A stretch of 6,543 nt of DNA from Bacteriovoracaceae bacterium (GTDB taxonomy: Bacteria; Bdellovibrionota; UBA1018). Positions within the stretch are counted from its first letter, which is position 1; each line of letters starts with the position of its first letter. A program made the translations under genes and the position numbers. The stretch lies in NCBI GenBank assembly GCA_947446835.1, contig CANFHS010000135.1:1-6543 (forward strand). The letters are read 5' to 3'. Under the pieces are notes generated by a model. It ran no database searches. It was not told where the DNA came from and worked only from the letters and a program-made list of their open reading frames with translations. Of this stretch, positions 1 to 6,390 are shown in pieces.

Positions 1-81
1 CAGCTGGAGCAGGGCCTCAAGCTCGTCGTCCGAGAACTTGTCGAAGAGCCGGATCTGGCGGAGGGCCTCGCGCAGGGTCAC
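1..81 (-). CDS. N-terminus of a probable cyclic-nucleotide-binding-domain protein (truncated by window edge)
   Basis: Only 27 codons are in the window, starting at a GTG (81-79) and open to base 1. The peptide begins MTLREALRQIRLFDKF and continues SDDELEALLQL. The pattern L-x-x-I-x-L-F-x-x-F/L-x-x-x-E-L-x-x-L is the usual opening helix of cNMP-binding (CAP/Crp-like effector) domains; this is a family pattern match on a short stretch, not proof. The start is supported by a strong purine run at 88-95 (GAGGGGGG), 6 bases before GTG. An ATG at 86-84 is unusable because it meets TGA after two codons. The start lies 1 base after the stop of the FliF/FliG-like gene, so this is probably the fourth gene of the operon and may supply a cytoplasmic nucleotide-responsive input. 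Whether it carries further domains cannot be seen. Confidence 0.55.
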   Translation of the reverse strand, partial: MTLREALRQIRLFDKFSDDELEALLQL

Positions 82-82
82 G

Positions 83-2428
83 TCATGCCCCCCTCGGGAG
101 GACGCGGGTGGCGTCTCCCGTGCCTTCGCGGCCCGGCATGAAGAAGATGCGGTCGTTGGTGTCCGACAGGTTGATCAGGCCCTCGTTTACCATGATCTTC
201 ATCCGGTTCAGCACCTTGCGCTCGATGTTCTGGTAGGTCTCGCGGCTGACACTCTTCGTGGCGGCGATTTCCTCGGAGAGTTCGCCCGAAAGATCGCTCG
301 GGGCCTTGCTGAGGACGGCGGTGCGGACGGCGTCCGGGGTGGCCTTCAGGAACTGGACGAGCTCGTCGTGCTTGAGGCTCAGGACCACCTCGAGGATCTG
401 GTTGTCCTGCAGGTACCGGAGCGTGTTCACGCTGACCAGCTTCGATTTCACCGTGCGGGCGCTATCGGGGTTGGTCCGTTCCAGGTTCCTCATCAGGGCA
501 CTCTGCATGTCGCTCGGCGCGCGCTCCAGGAGCGTGATCAGGACTTCCGAGCCCGGCAGCGCCTCGGTGTTCAGGCGCGGCGTATCCAGGCGCTTTCTCC
601 GCAGGGCCGAAGCCACGTTGGCGATGTAGTCGCGCGGCAGGTGATCGATCCGACCCAGCTCGGCCATGATCTTCATCCGCGATTCCTCGTCCAGCTGCGA
701 GTAGATCGACGAGCGCTTCTGCTGCTCGCACTGGGTGAGGATGATGGCCTTGACCGTCAGGGACTCGTTTCGGACCAGTTCCAGGATCTGGGAGCCGTCC
801 ATGTCGGCCAGGAAGTCGAACTGCGCGGAGGTCCGCGATCCCAGGACGACCATCTTGGCGGCGATGGCGCGGTTATGGAGCCTGCGCAGCAGCTCGTACT
901 TCTCCTCGTCCTTCAGGTCGACGGGATTCTTGGCGTGGTATTCCATCAGCTCGTTCAGGTCGGCCTGGAGGGTGGGGTCCCGGAGCATGTCCATGACCAC
1001 CGATTCGCCGAAAATCTGGATGTAGCTGGAAGTGGTCTCCACGCCTTCCTCGGTGAGGATGCGGGTAAAGACCTGCTTGGCCACCTTGGGCTGCTCCGAA
1101 AAGATGCGGAAAAGCTCCTCGGTCAGTCGTTCGATCTCGTAACGCATGGCCACGAGCTTGACCCGGTCGCCGCTCCAGGAGGCGGCTCGGCTGCTCGACG
1201 CGGGCTCGTCCGCCGGAGCGTCCTCGTCGCGGTCGCGGAACAGTCCGGCGAGCGGGTTCATCTGGGCTCCCTTGGGGCTCAGGACGGCGAAGGCCACGAA
1301 GACCAGGATGGTCAGCAGGACCAGGCCGAAGATCAGCGCGTAGGTCCGGAAGACGCGAAGCTCCTGCTGGACGGCGTCGCCGCTCTCCACGCGTTCGATC
1401 TTCTCGGTCCGCGAGAAACGCTCCTCGCGTTGATCGCTGACATTGGTCTGGCTTTGGCTCTGGCTGTTCAGGCGCTGCTGGGAGGTCGAGTCCGAGCGCG
1501 AGGTGTCTTGGTGGTTCTGGACAAGACGGCTGTCCGTCGATGACTGGGAATTTTCAGTGGTCTTCTGTTCCGAGGCCAGGGAGCGCCCCGCTGGTCCGGC
1601 GTACCGGGGGTCGCGCGACGACAGGGTGCGGTCCGCGGGCGAATCGGCGATGGGGCGCGGAAACTTCAGCGCCTTGGTGGTGAGGGTGACGTTGCGGAAG
1701 TCGTTGGTCCGGAGCCGCGCCATCTCGCCGATGTTGGCGGCCTCCTCGGGGGTCAGGATGTCGTCGACCAGGATCGTGCCCGAGATTCCCTTGACCCGGA
1801 TGGCGACGCCGCCGTCCTCCAGGAATTCGCCGGGCTGGCCGTACTGGGCTTCCTCGCTGTTGACAGTCTCGGTCTGGAGGTTGAAGTCGGCAAAGAGGCA
1901 ATGGTCCGGGCAGAACTGCGCGAAAAGCGCGTCCAGGCGGTCCTTGAATTTCTTGCTCAGGCCTTCGCGCAGTTCCGCCACCTTGCCGGAGGCGCCCTGG
2001 GGCTGCGGGAAGTGGGCCAGCTGGACCTCGACCTTGACCGGGTAGTCCAGGGTGTCCAGGTACTGCTGGACCAGGTCGAGCAGCTTGCGCCGCGAAACGG
2101 GTCCCACCTTGTCGTCCATCAGGACCTTGATCCGTGCGCTCGAGGGGGCGAGGCGCGAGGCTGCCTGGGGATCCATGTCGTCAAAGCCCGGGGAAACCTC
2201 GTCGGGGACTGCCACGTCCACGCTCGCCGTCACCGACATGAGCTTGCACTCGTCGTGGCAATACTTCTCCAGGAGCGGCTCGATGAGCGCACGGACCTGG
2301 GTCTCGGACTGGCGCTGGGTGCTCTCCACCGCGTTCGCCGCCGATTGCGGGCGCGCCGCATGGACGGGAGTGGTGAAGGATCCCAGGATTCCGAGGACCA
2401 GTGAGAGGGAGAGGAGGAGCCGGCTCAT
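83..2428 (-). CDS. FliF-like / FliG-like fusion: periplasmic ring-type domains, one TM helix, cytoplasmic rotor-type domain
   Basis: A 781-residue inner-membrane protein. Residues 1-24 are a signal peptide ending PVHA. Residues 43-142 and 157-259 are two similar periplasmic units. Each has an amphipathic helix, a C-x3-C motif (C57/C61, C173/C177), beta strands, then a helix and a final strand ending F-P-x-P, resembling the third ring-building motif of FliF. Residues 262-353 are a Ser/Gln/Thr/Arg-rich linker. A single TM helix spans about 360-384. Residues 440-460 resemble the FliG-binding tail of FliF. Residues 535-765 align with few gaps to the FliG middle and C-terminal domains (my recollection of E. 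coli FliG). EHPQ reads ESLT (555-558) and the MFxF hinge reads LVSV (664-667). E. coli K264, D288 and D289 correspond to K695, E719 and E720, whereas R281 corresponds to D712. The ATG (2428-2426) overlaps the upstream TGA as ATGA, with GAGGAG 12 bases upstream. FliG homology is strong; FliF homology is inferred from layout and pattern. Role unknown: a rotor-like or scaffold part of an envelope machine. Confidence 0.82.
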   Translation of the reverse strand: MSRLLLSLSLVLGILGSFTTPVHAARPQSAANAVESTQRQSETQVRALIEPLLEKYCHDECKLMSVTASVDVAVPDEVSPGFDDMDPQAASRLAPSSARIKVLMDDKVGPVSRRKLLDLVQQYLDTLDYPVKVEVQLAHFPQPQGASGKVAELREGLSKKFKDRLDALFAQFCPDHCLFADFNLQTETVNSEEAQYGQPGEFLEDGGVAIRVKGISGTILVDDILTPEEAANIGEMARLRTNDFRNVTLTTKALKFPRPIADSPADRTLSSRDPRYAGPAGRSLASEQKTTENSQSSTDSRLVQNHQDTSRSDSTSQQRLNSQSQSQTNVSDQREERFSRTEKIERVESGDAVQQELRVFRTYALIFGLVLLTILVFVAFAVLSPKGAQMNPLAGLFRDRDEDAPADEPASSSRAASWSGDRVKLVAMRYEIERLTEELFRIFSEQPKVAKQVFTRILTEEGVETTSSYIQIFGESVVMDMLRDPTLQADLNELMEYHAKNPVDLKDEEKYELLRRLHNRAIAAKMVVLGSRTSAQFDFLADMDGSQILELVRNESLTVKAIILTQCEQQKRSSIYSQLDEESRMKIMAELGRIDHLPRDYIANVASALRRKRLDTPRLNTEALPGSEVLITLLERAPSDMQSALMRNLERTNPDSARTVKSKLVSVNTLRYLQDNQILEVVLSLKHDELVQFLKATPDAVRTAVLSKAPSDLSGELSEEIAATKSVSRETYQNIERKVLNRMKIMVNEGLINLSDTNDRIFFMPGREGTGDATRVLPRGA
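88..95 (-). promoter_or_regulatory. Shine-Dalgarno of the cNMP-binding gene, inside the 3' end of the FliF/FliG-like gene
   Basis: The minus strand reads GAGGGGGG with a 6-base spacer to the GTG at 81. It lies within the last codons of the upstream gene, whose stop (85-83) falls in the spacer, an arrangement that favours translational coupling. Confidence 0.55.
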
Positions 2429-3213
2429 GGCGAGGCGATGCTCCTCTTCTGTTGTTTGCGTTCCACGAACCGCCGCAGCGACTCGTTCCCGGGGTTCAGC
2501 CGGAGCGCCTGGTTCCAGGACTTCAGGGCCAGATCGGTCCGGCCCAGGCGATCCAGGAGCGTGCCACGCATCTCGTGCAGGTGGGCGTCGGTGGGATACG
2601 CGCGCACCAGGTCGTCCAATTCGATGAGTCCGGCCTCGAAGCGCGCCGCGCGGTAGAGCTGCTTGACGTGATCCAGCGAGGCCAGGTAGCTGCGGTCGCT
2701 CTCGGGGGCGCCCTCGGGGGATTCGGCCAGGCCCAGGCCCGTTTCCACTTCGCGGCGCTTGGCCTCGTCCTCGGGCTTGGCCTGAGGGAGCGTGCCCGTG
2801 ATCTCGCGGTCGGTGAGCGAGGGTGCCCGTTCCCGGTACCGTTCATCGATGACGCCGTCGGAAGCGCGCGAGGCGGGTGATCTGCCGGTGTCGTCCCGGA
2901 ATGCAGGTGACATGGGGATCGCGAAGTCCGTCAGGGCTCCCTGGTTCGCCGGAAGCTCGACTTCCACGGAGCGCTCGCCTTTGCGCGTCCTCAGGACGAT
3001 GTTCTGGGAAGGGCCCTTGGCCTCGCCGGCAGCTGGCATGAGGCCTTCAAAAGGATTCAGGATGGGTCCTTGCTTGGGGGGCGTCGGATCCACGGCCAGG
3101 ACGGATTTGACGCTCGCGCAGCCGGGAAGTGCCGCCAGGGCCATGGCCGAAGCCACCGCCCGGACGATCCGCTTCCTGTTGAGCTGCTGGAAGGCCATCC
3201 TCATTTTCCTCAC
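2425..3213 (-). CDS. TPR-containing lipoprotein
   Basis: 262 residues from the GTG at 3213-3211. The N-terminus is basic (RKMR, NRKR), followed by a hydrophobic stretch and lipobox L-P-G-C with the lipidated cysteine at residue 32. The next residue is Ala, not Asp, so outer-membrane sorting is expected. Residues 33-170 look largely disordered, rich in Pro, Glu, Arg and Ser. Residues about 177-244 form two TPR-like helical repeats; the second ends in the typical ALRLNPGN. Small TPR lipoproteins commonly act as assembly or pilotin factors for outer-membrane complexes, the likely role here. The GTG overlaps the upstream gene's stop as GTGA. An ATG at codon 6 (3198-3196) is an equally good start, because GGTGAGG (3214-3208) sits 9 bases before it; this shortens the product to 257 residues without touching the signal sequence. 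The 3' end overlaps the FliF/FliG-like gene by 4 bases. Confidence 0.85.
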   Translation of the reverse strand: MRKMRMAFQQLNRKRIVRAVASAMALAALPGCASVKSVLAVDPTPPKQGPILNPFEGLMPAAGEAKGPSQNIVLRTRKGERSVEVELPANQGALTDFAIPMSPAFRDDTGRSPASRASDGVIDERYRERAPSLTDREITGTLPQAKPEDEAKRREVETGLGLAESPEGAPESDRSYLASLDHVKQLYRAARFEAGLIELDDLVRAYPTDAHLHEMRGTLLDRLGRTDLALKSWNQALRLNPGNESLRRFVERKQQKRSIASP

Positions 3214-4391
3214 CAGAAGAACCCGCTGATGGTGGCACCGTATTCAAGGCCGCTGACCTGGCCCGCCGAGGTTCCCGACACGAAGCGGGCCGCCGTGGGC
3301 CGGTAACCCAGCTGGGCCGAAACGGCCCAGTGCTTGGCCAGGCGCCATTCGTAGCCTCCGCGGATGAGTCCGCCCAGGTAGCCCGAGGCGTAGGTGCCGC
3401 CTACGGCCGCGAAAACGCTGCCGCGGGCCTGGTTGTAGTTTTCCTCGGGCCCGATGAAGTTCCACGCGTGGACAAAGAGCAGGGTCAGGTTCAGGCCGCC
3501 CCAGATGTTGGTGGCGGCCTCGGCCTGGGACATGGTGCCGCCCAGGGACGATGCGGCCTTGATGTAGTCGGCCTCGAAGCCCACTTCTTTTTTACGGTTG
3601 TCGTAACGTTCCATCATCCGGAAGCCCGCTGCGAGGCAGCCGGTCACCCCGTTGGGCGAGGAGTTGGGTTCGAAGAGGTAGGAGAGCGCCACCCGGTACT
3701 GCAGGGTGGGAAGGTACTCGCTCTGTTTGCGCGAGTCCTCGGCCTGGGTGTAGTCGACTCCGCGCCGGAAGGCCGAGGCGCGCGAGGTCTCGGAGTTGTA
3801 GCTGCGCGACCAGATCACGGCGCCACTTTCCGGGTCCGTGTTGGTCATGGAGAGCACCATGCCGGTGGGCTGGTAGCTGAAGGCCAGGTCCATGAAGTGC
3901 TGGATGCCCGAGAGCTTCGCGATGCGGGAAAGCTCGCCGGGATTGGTCTCGGGCGAGGTGATCACGACCTGGTCCCCGTTCATCGTGGTGCGCTTGGAGC
4001 GGCAGGGTAGGCACTGGATCATCCGGGTACCGGTCGAGGTCCTGAGCACCCGCTCTGTCACCACCAGCTCGAGGTGCTGCTTGAAGGAGGCCGGGATGTT
4101 CTCGCTCGTGGCGATGTTCCGGATGGCCAGGTCCTTCAGGCCGGCCACCTGCCCGTTCTTCAGGTCGTATTCGAAGTCGCCCAGCAGGTCGTCGAGGACT
4201 TCGTAGAAATTGCGGAAGCCGCCGGCTTCGGGAGTGCCCGCGCTCTGGGTGGAGGGAGTCGGGGTGCCGGGAGCGGGCGTCGCCTGCGCAGCGTCGGCGC
4301 GGAGCGGGCTCAGCACGCACACGCCCAGCATCGCGAGCGTCGCGATCAGCCGGAGGGTCAGTTTGTGCAGGACTCCGCGGACCATGAACAA
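3210..4391 (-). CDS. Exported protein with FlgO/CsgG-like middle domain and probable outer-membrane beta-barrel C-terminus
   Basis: 393 residues with a signal peptide at about 1-34 (basic start, hydrophobic 13-29, then RADA). A Pro/Thr/Ser/Ala-rich stretch (35-56) follows. Residues about 83-197 have the order of elements seen in the FlgO/CsgG/TolB-N fold: an opening helix with IPASF, a strand, a conserved-looking E-L-S-R-I-A-K-L-S-G-I-Q helix (153-164), then strands ending D-P-x-S-G-x-V-I-W-S-R-S-Y (186-198). This assignment is from pattern only. A C-x2-C pair (C127, C130) lies inside it. Residues about 225-393 alternate polar and hydrophobic or aromatic residues with Gly-rich turns and end GFFW; a terminal aromatic is the usual BAM recognition signal of outer-membrane barrels. 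TTG (4391-4389) is the preferred start because AAGGAG (4400-4405) lies 8 bases before it; the in-frame ATG at 4385 is 14 bases away. It is the first gene of the minus-strand operon and overlaps the lipoprotein gene by 4 bases. Exact function unknown. Confidence 0.75.
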   Translation of the reverse strand: MFMVRGVLHKLTLRLIATLAMLGVCVLSPLRADAAQATPAPGTPTPSTQSAGTPEAGGFRNFYEVLDDLLGDFEYDLKNGQVAGLKDLAIRNIATSENIPASFKQHLELVVTERVLRTSTGTRMIQCLPCRSKRTTMNGDQVVITSPETNPGELSRIAKLSGIQHFMDLAFSYQPTGMVLSMTNTDPESGAVIWSRSYNSETSRASAFRRGVDYTQAEDSRKQSEYLPTLQYRVALSYLFEPNSSPNGVTGCLAAGFRMMERYDNRKKEVGFEADYIKAASSLGGTMSQAEAATNIWGGLNLTLLFVHAWNFIGPEENYNQARGSVFAAVGGTYASGYLGGLIRGGYEWRLAKHWAVSAQLGYRPTAARFVSGTSAGQVSGLEYGATISGFFW

Positions 4392-4399
4392 GGGTGAGG

Positions 4400-4405
4400 C
4401 TCCTT
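4400..4405 (-). promoter_or_regulatory. Shine-Dalgarno selecting the TTG start of the barrel-like gene
   Basis: On the minus strand the sequence reads AAGGAG, then 8 bases, then TTG (4391-4389). The in-frame ATG two codons later has an unfavourable 14-base spacing. This decides for a TTG start and implies fairly low initiation for the operon's first gene. Confidence 0.6.
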
Positions 4406-4428
4406 CCTCTCTCTTGGGCTTTTCGGCA

Positions 4429-4444
4429 AAGGCGCGGCCGCCTT
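4429..4444. repeat. Perfect 6-bp inverted repeat in the divergent intergenic region
   Basis: AAGGCG, a CGGC spacer, then CGCCTT. It sits in the 135-base gap between the divergently transcribed operon (start 4391) and lipoprotein gene (start 4527). It could be an operator or a leader hairpin for the minus-strand transcript. It is short and GC-rich, so chance is a serious alternative. I see no convincing -35/-10 pair in either direction in this gap. Confidence 0.3.
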
Positions 4445-4526
4445 AACACGGCAATTCTTTCCGCCCCCGGTCTTTGAGTTTTTGGTCCATTGCGCCGAAG
4501 AAGGGGACGGGAAGGGTGGAGTCCCG

Positions 4527-5306
4527 ATGCTTGGTCTCCGGAAGACGTCAAAGAGCTGGCTGGAAAATGGCCTGACGAGCGCGGTGCTCGCCGGTGCCCT
4601 GGGCTGCTCGACCGTCGAGACCAGGCCGGTCGCTGTGCTGCCCCTGGAGCCACCGCCGCTGGTCCGGGTGCCGCATCCGCAGGGGCTGGATCTGGGTGAT
4701 CTGATGGCCATCTTCACCGAGAAGGGCGCGCCCGACCCGGCCACCCAGGGCGGATGCGATTCCGGATTCAAGATGCTGCGTGAAAAGACCGCATCGCGCG
4801 ACGAGCTCACCCAAGGAGCGCGCGAGCTGGTGCGACACGATCCCGTGGCGCTGCACTGGTGCTTCTACTCCAAACTGTACCTGCTCGAAGGGGAGTTGAA
4901 GGAAACGGCTGATCTGGAGGAGCGCCAGCGGCTGGTGATGGACCGCTTTCTTTTCCTGACCCCCGTGGCCCGCGCCTTCCAGGACGAGATCCACGACACG
5001 CGGTACCTGCGCTGGGCGGTGCAACGCTACCGCAAGCTTTCTGAGGTGGTCTTCTACCGGCGCCTGGACCTTTCGCCTGAAGGCATTTCGGCCCTGGGGC
5101 CGCAGGTACTCAGTCCCTGGGGGCAGGTCCGCAAGCCCGCTGCAGCCGAACCCCAGTCGGTCCTGGAGAAGTACGGAGTCCTGAAGTCCCCTGAGCCCGA
5201 GCCCGCTCCGACGCCGCTTCCTTCCCCATCTCCGACCTCGACCCCGGCTCCCGCTCCGTCCCCGACGGACGTTCCAGAGACGTTACCGGCCCTGGACCCG
5301 GCCTGA
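4527..5306 (+). CDS. Lipoprotein of unknown function with proline-rich C-terminal tail
   Basis: 259 residues from the ATG at 4527, chosen because GGTGGAG ends 5 bases before it and because an earlier in-frame TTG (4482) only adds polar residues in front of the signal sequence. The N-terminus has basic residues (R5, K6, K9), a modest hydrophobic stretch, and L-A-G-A-L-G-C with the probable lipid cysteine at 27. Ala at -3 of this lipobox is atypical, so lipidation is likely but not certain. The next residue is Ser. Residues 55-180 are predicted mainly helical with many charged pairs, two further cysteines (C77, C112) and an aromatic patch LHWCFYSKLYLLE. Residues about 221-250 are a Pro/Ser/Thr/Ala tail of a kind that often crosses or contacts peptidoglycan. 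I do not recognise a family. It is transcribed away from the envelope operon, and meaB follows 54 bases downstream on the same strand. Confidence 0.82.
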   Translation: MLGLRKTSKSWLENGLTSAVLAGALGCSTVETRPVAVLPLEPPPLVRVPHPQGLDLGDLMAIFTEKGAPDPATQGGCDSGFKMLREKTASRDELTQGARELVRHDPVALHWCFYSKLYLLEGELKETADLEERQRLVMDRFLFLTPVARAFQDEIHDTRYLRWAVQRYRKLSEVVFYRRLDLSPEGISALGPQVLSPWGQVRKPAAAEPQSVLEKYGVLKSPEPEPAPTPLPSPSPTSTPAPAPSPTDVPETLPALDPA

Positions 5307-5331
5307 GGCTCGGGCGGAGGTTGCGCTTTTT
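5297..5331 (+). terminator. Weak hairpin plus T-run after the lipoprotein gene
   Basis: CCCGGCC (5297-5303) pairs with GGC and CGGG (5307-5314) with one bulged T, and the stop codon forms the 3-base loop. A run of five T (5327-5331) follows, but about 12 bases after the stem, too far for a standard intrinsic terminator. It may attenuate rather than end transcription, or have no role. Confidence 0.2.
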
Positions 5332-5335
5332 GGTC

Positions 5336-5354
5336 CTCCAGACTACCTCTGGAG
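5336..5354 (+). promoter_or_regulatory. meaB: Hairpin that includes the meaB Shine-Dalgarno
   Basis: CTCCAGA (5336-5342), loop CTACC, and TCTGGAG (5348-5354) form a perfect 7-bp stem. The GGAG at 5351-5354 is the only good ribosome-binding sequence for the ATG at 5361 (6-base spacer), so folding would hide it. The pairing is seen directly; regulation by it (structural repression or coupling to upstream translation) is inference. Confidence 0.45.
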
Positions 5355-5360
5355 TCTCCG

Positions 5361-6329
5361 ATGGCCCAATCCGTGGTTTCTCCGAACGTCCAGAAGCTGG
5401 TGGCCGACATGCGGGCCGGACACCGTCTGGCTCTGGCCCGGCTCATTTCGAAGGTCGAGAATCGTGATCCGGATTTGTCGGCCATCTTGGGGCTCCTTTA
5501 CCCCGACACGGGTCGCGCCCAGGTCTGGGGCATTACCGGCCCTCCTGGGGCGGGCAAGTCGACGCTCGTCAATCGCCTGGCGGCGCACCTGCGCCAGCAG
5601 GGCAAGCGGGTTGCCATCGTTTGCATTGATCCTTCCAGCCCCTTTTCGGGCGGAGCCATCCTGGGCGACCGGATCCGCATGCAATCCCATCACGGGGACG
5701 AGGGGGTGTTCATCCGCTCGCTCGGGACCCGGGGCAAGCACGGCGGACTTTCCCACGCGACCAAAGAGGTCGTCATGGTGCTGGATGCCGCGGGCTTTGA
5801 CGCCATCCTGGTCGAAACCGTGGGCGTGGGTCAGACCGAGCTGGATATCCTCAGGCTCGCCCAGACGGTGCTGGTGGTGCTGGTGCCCGAAAGCGGTGAT
5901 TCCATCCAGGTCATGAAGGCCGGGTTGATGGAGATTGCCGATATCTTTGCGGTCAACAAGAGCGACCGGCCCGAGGCGGACAAGCTGGTGCGCGAGCTGT
6001 TGACCATGGTGGGGATGAGCGATCACGACGAAAATTCCTGGCTGAATCCGGTCATCAAGACCGAGGCCGTCCGCGATGTGGGTGTGCCCGAGCTCATGAC
6101 GGCGATCGAGAGCCATCAGGCCTGGCTGACCCGTTCGGGTCGCCGGGAAGTGAAGCAGCGGGAGTTCCTGAAAAACGAGATCGGCGATATCTTGATCGAA
6201 AGGCTCCAGCGCGGCCTTCGGGGTGCCTTCGAGACGACCTCCGGGAAAGAGGTTTTGGACGACCTTTTAGCTCGAAAGCTCGATCCGTATCTGGCGGCGG
6301 ATCTGATTTCCCGCGGATCGGGCGCGTGA
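5361..6329 (+). CDS. meaB: MeaB, G3E-family GTPase chaperone of methylmalonyl-CoA mutase (ArgK-like)
   Basis: 322 residues, the normal length for MeaB. The cytoplasmic GTPase guards adenosylcobalamin loading of methylmalonyl-CoA mutase and protects or rescues the enzyme from inactivation, in propionate and branched-chain metabolism. Visible motifs: P-loop GITGPPGAGKST (57-68); ID-PSSPFSGGAILGDRIRM (89-107), with the catalytic-type Asp and the GDR of the family; RSLGTRGKHGGL (119-130), the switch region; ETVGVGQTE (152-160), equivalent to the Walker B/G3 region; and NKSD (199-202), the guanine-specificity motif. All key elements are intact. The C-terminal about 60 residues are helical, fitting the dimerisation arm. 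The start ATG has GGAG 6 bases upstream within a hairpin. No mutase gene lies in the window. Older databases name this family ArgK or LAO/AO transport ATPase; the motifs favour MeaB, although related chaperones such as IcmF-associated forms cannot be fully excluded. Confidence 0.96.
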   Translation: MAQSVVSPNVQKLVADMRAGHRLALARLISKVENRDPDLSAILGLLYPDTGRAQVWGITGPPGAGKSTLVNRLAAHLRQQGKRVAIVCIDPSSPFSGGAILGDRIRMQSHHGDEGVFIRSLGTRGKHGGLSHATKEVVMVLDAAGFDAILVETVGVGQTELDILRLAQTVLVVLVPESGDSIQVMKAGLMEIADIFAVNKSDRPEADKLVRELLTMVGMSDHDENSWLNPVIKTEAVRDVGVPELMTAIESHQAWLTRSGRREVKQREFLKNEIGDILIERLQRGLRGAFETTSGKEVLDDLLARKLDPYLAADLISRGSGA

Positions 6330-6351
6330 GGTTTTGAATCCGCAACAATGA

Positions 6352-6390
6352 CGCGTTGCGTGAAGCGCTTGAAATAGAACGCGCCTTTTA
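6352..6390 (+). terminator. Possible weak terminator after meaB
   Basis: CGCGTT (6352-6357) can pair with AACGCG (6379-6384), followed by CC and TTTT. The loop is about 21 bases, so stability is doubtful. It lies 22 bases after the meaB stop, the right place for a terminator, and no better candidate was seen. Confidence 0.22.

Noticed and set aside
84..86. ATG overlapping the FliF/FliG-like stop as a possible start of the next gene
   Set aside because: That frame meets TGA after two codons; the GTG at 81-79 gives the open frame with a good Shine-Dalgarno.
38..1543. Long plus-strand open frame (501 codons) opposite the FliF/FliG-like gene
   Set aside because: It is antisense to a gene with clear domain homology. 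Its composition (many Gln, His, Asp, Arg, Gly in no domain pattern) is typical of a GC-rich shadow frame.
4392..4526. Promoters for the two divergent genes
   Set aside because: No -35/-10 pair with acceptable spacing could be picked out by eye; any choice would be arbitrary.
3592..4653. 353-codon minus-strand open frame overlapping the barrel-like gene and crossing the divergent intergenic region
   Set aside because: Very rich in Arg, Pro, His and Gly, no signal sequence or domain pattern, and in another frame of a well-supported exported protein.
5343..6116. 257-codon minus-strand open frame opposite meaB
   Set aside because: Antisense to a canonical MeaB with all GTPase motifs; composition matches a shadow of high-GC coding.
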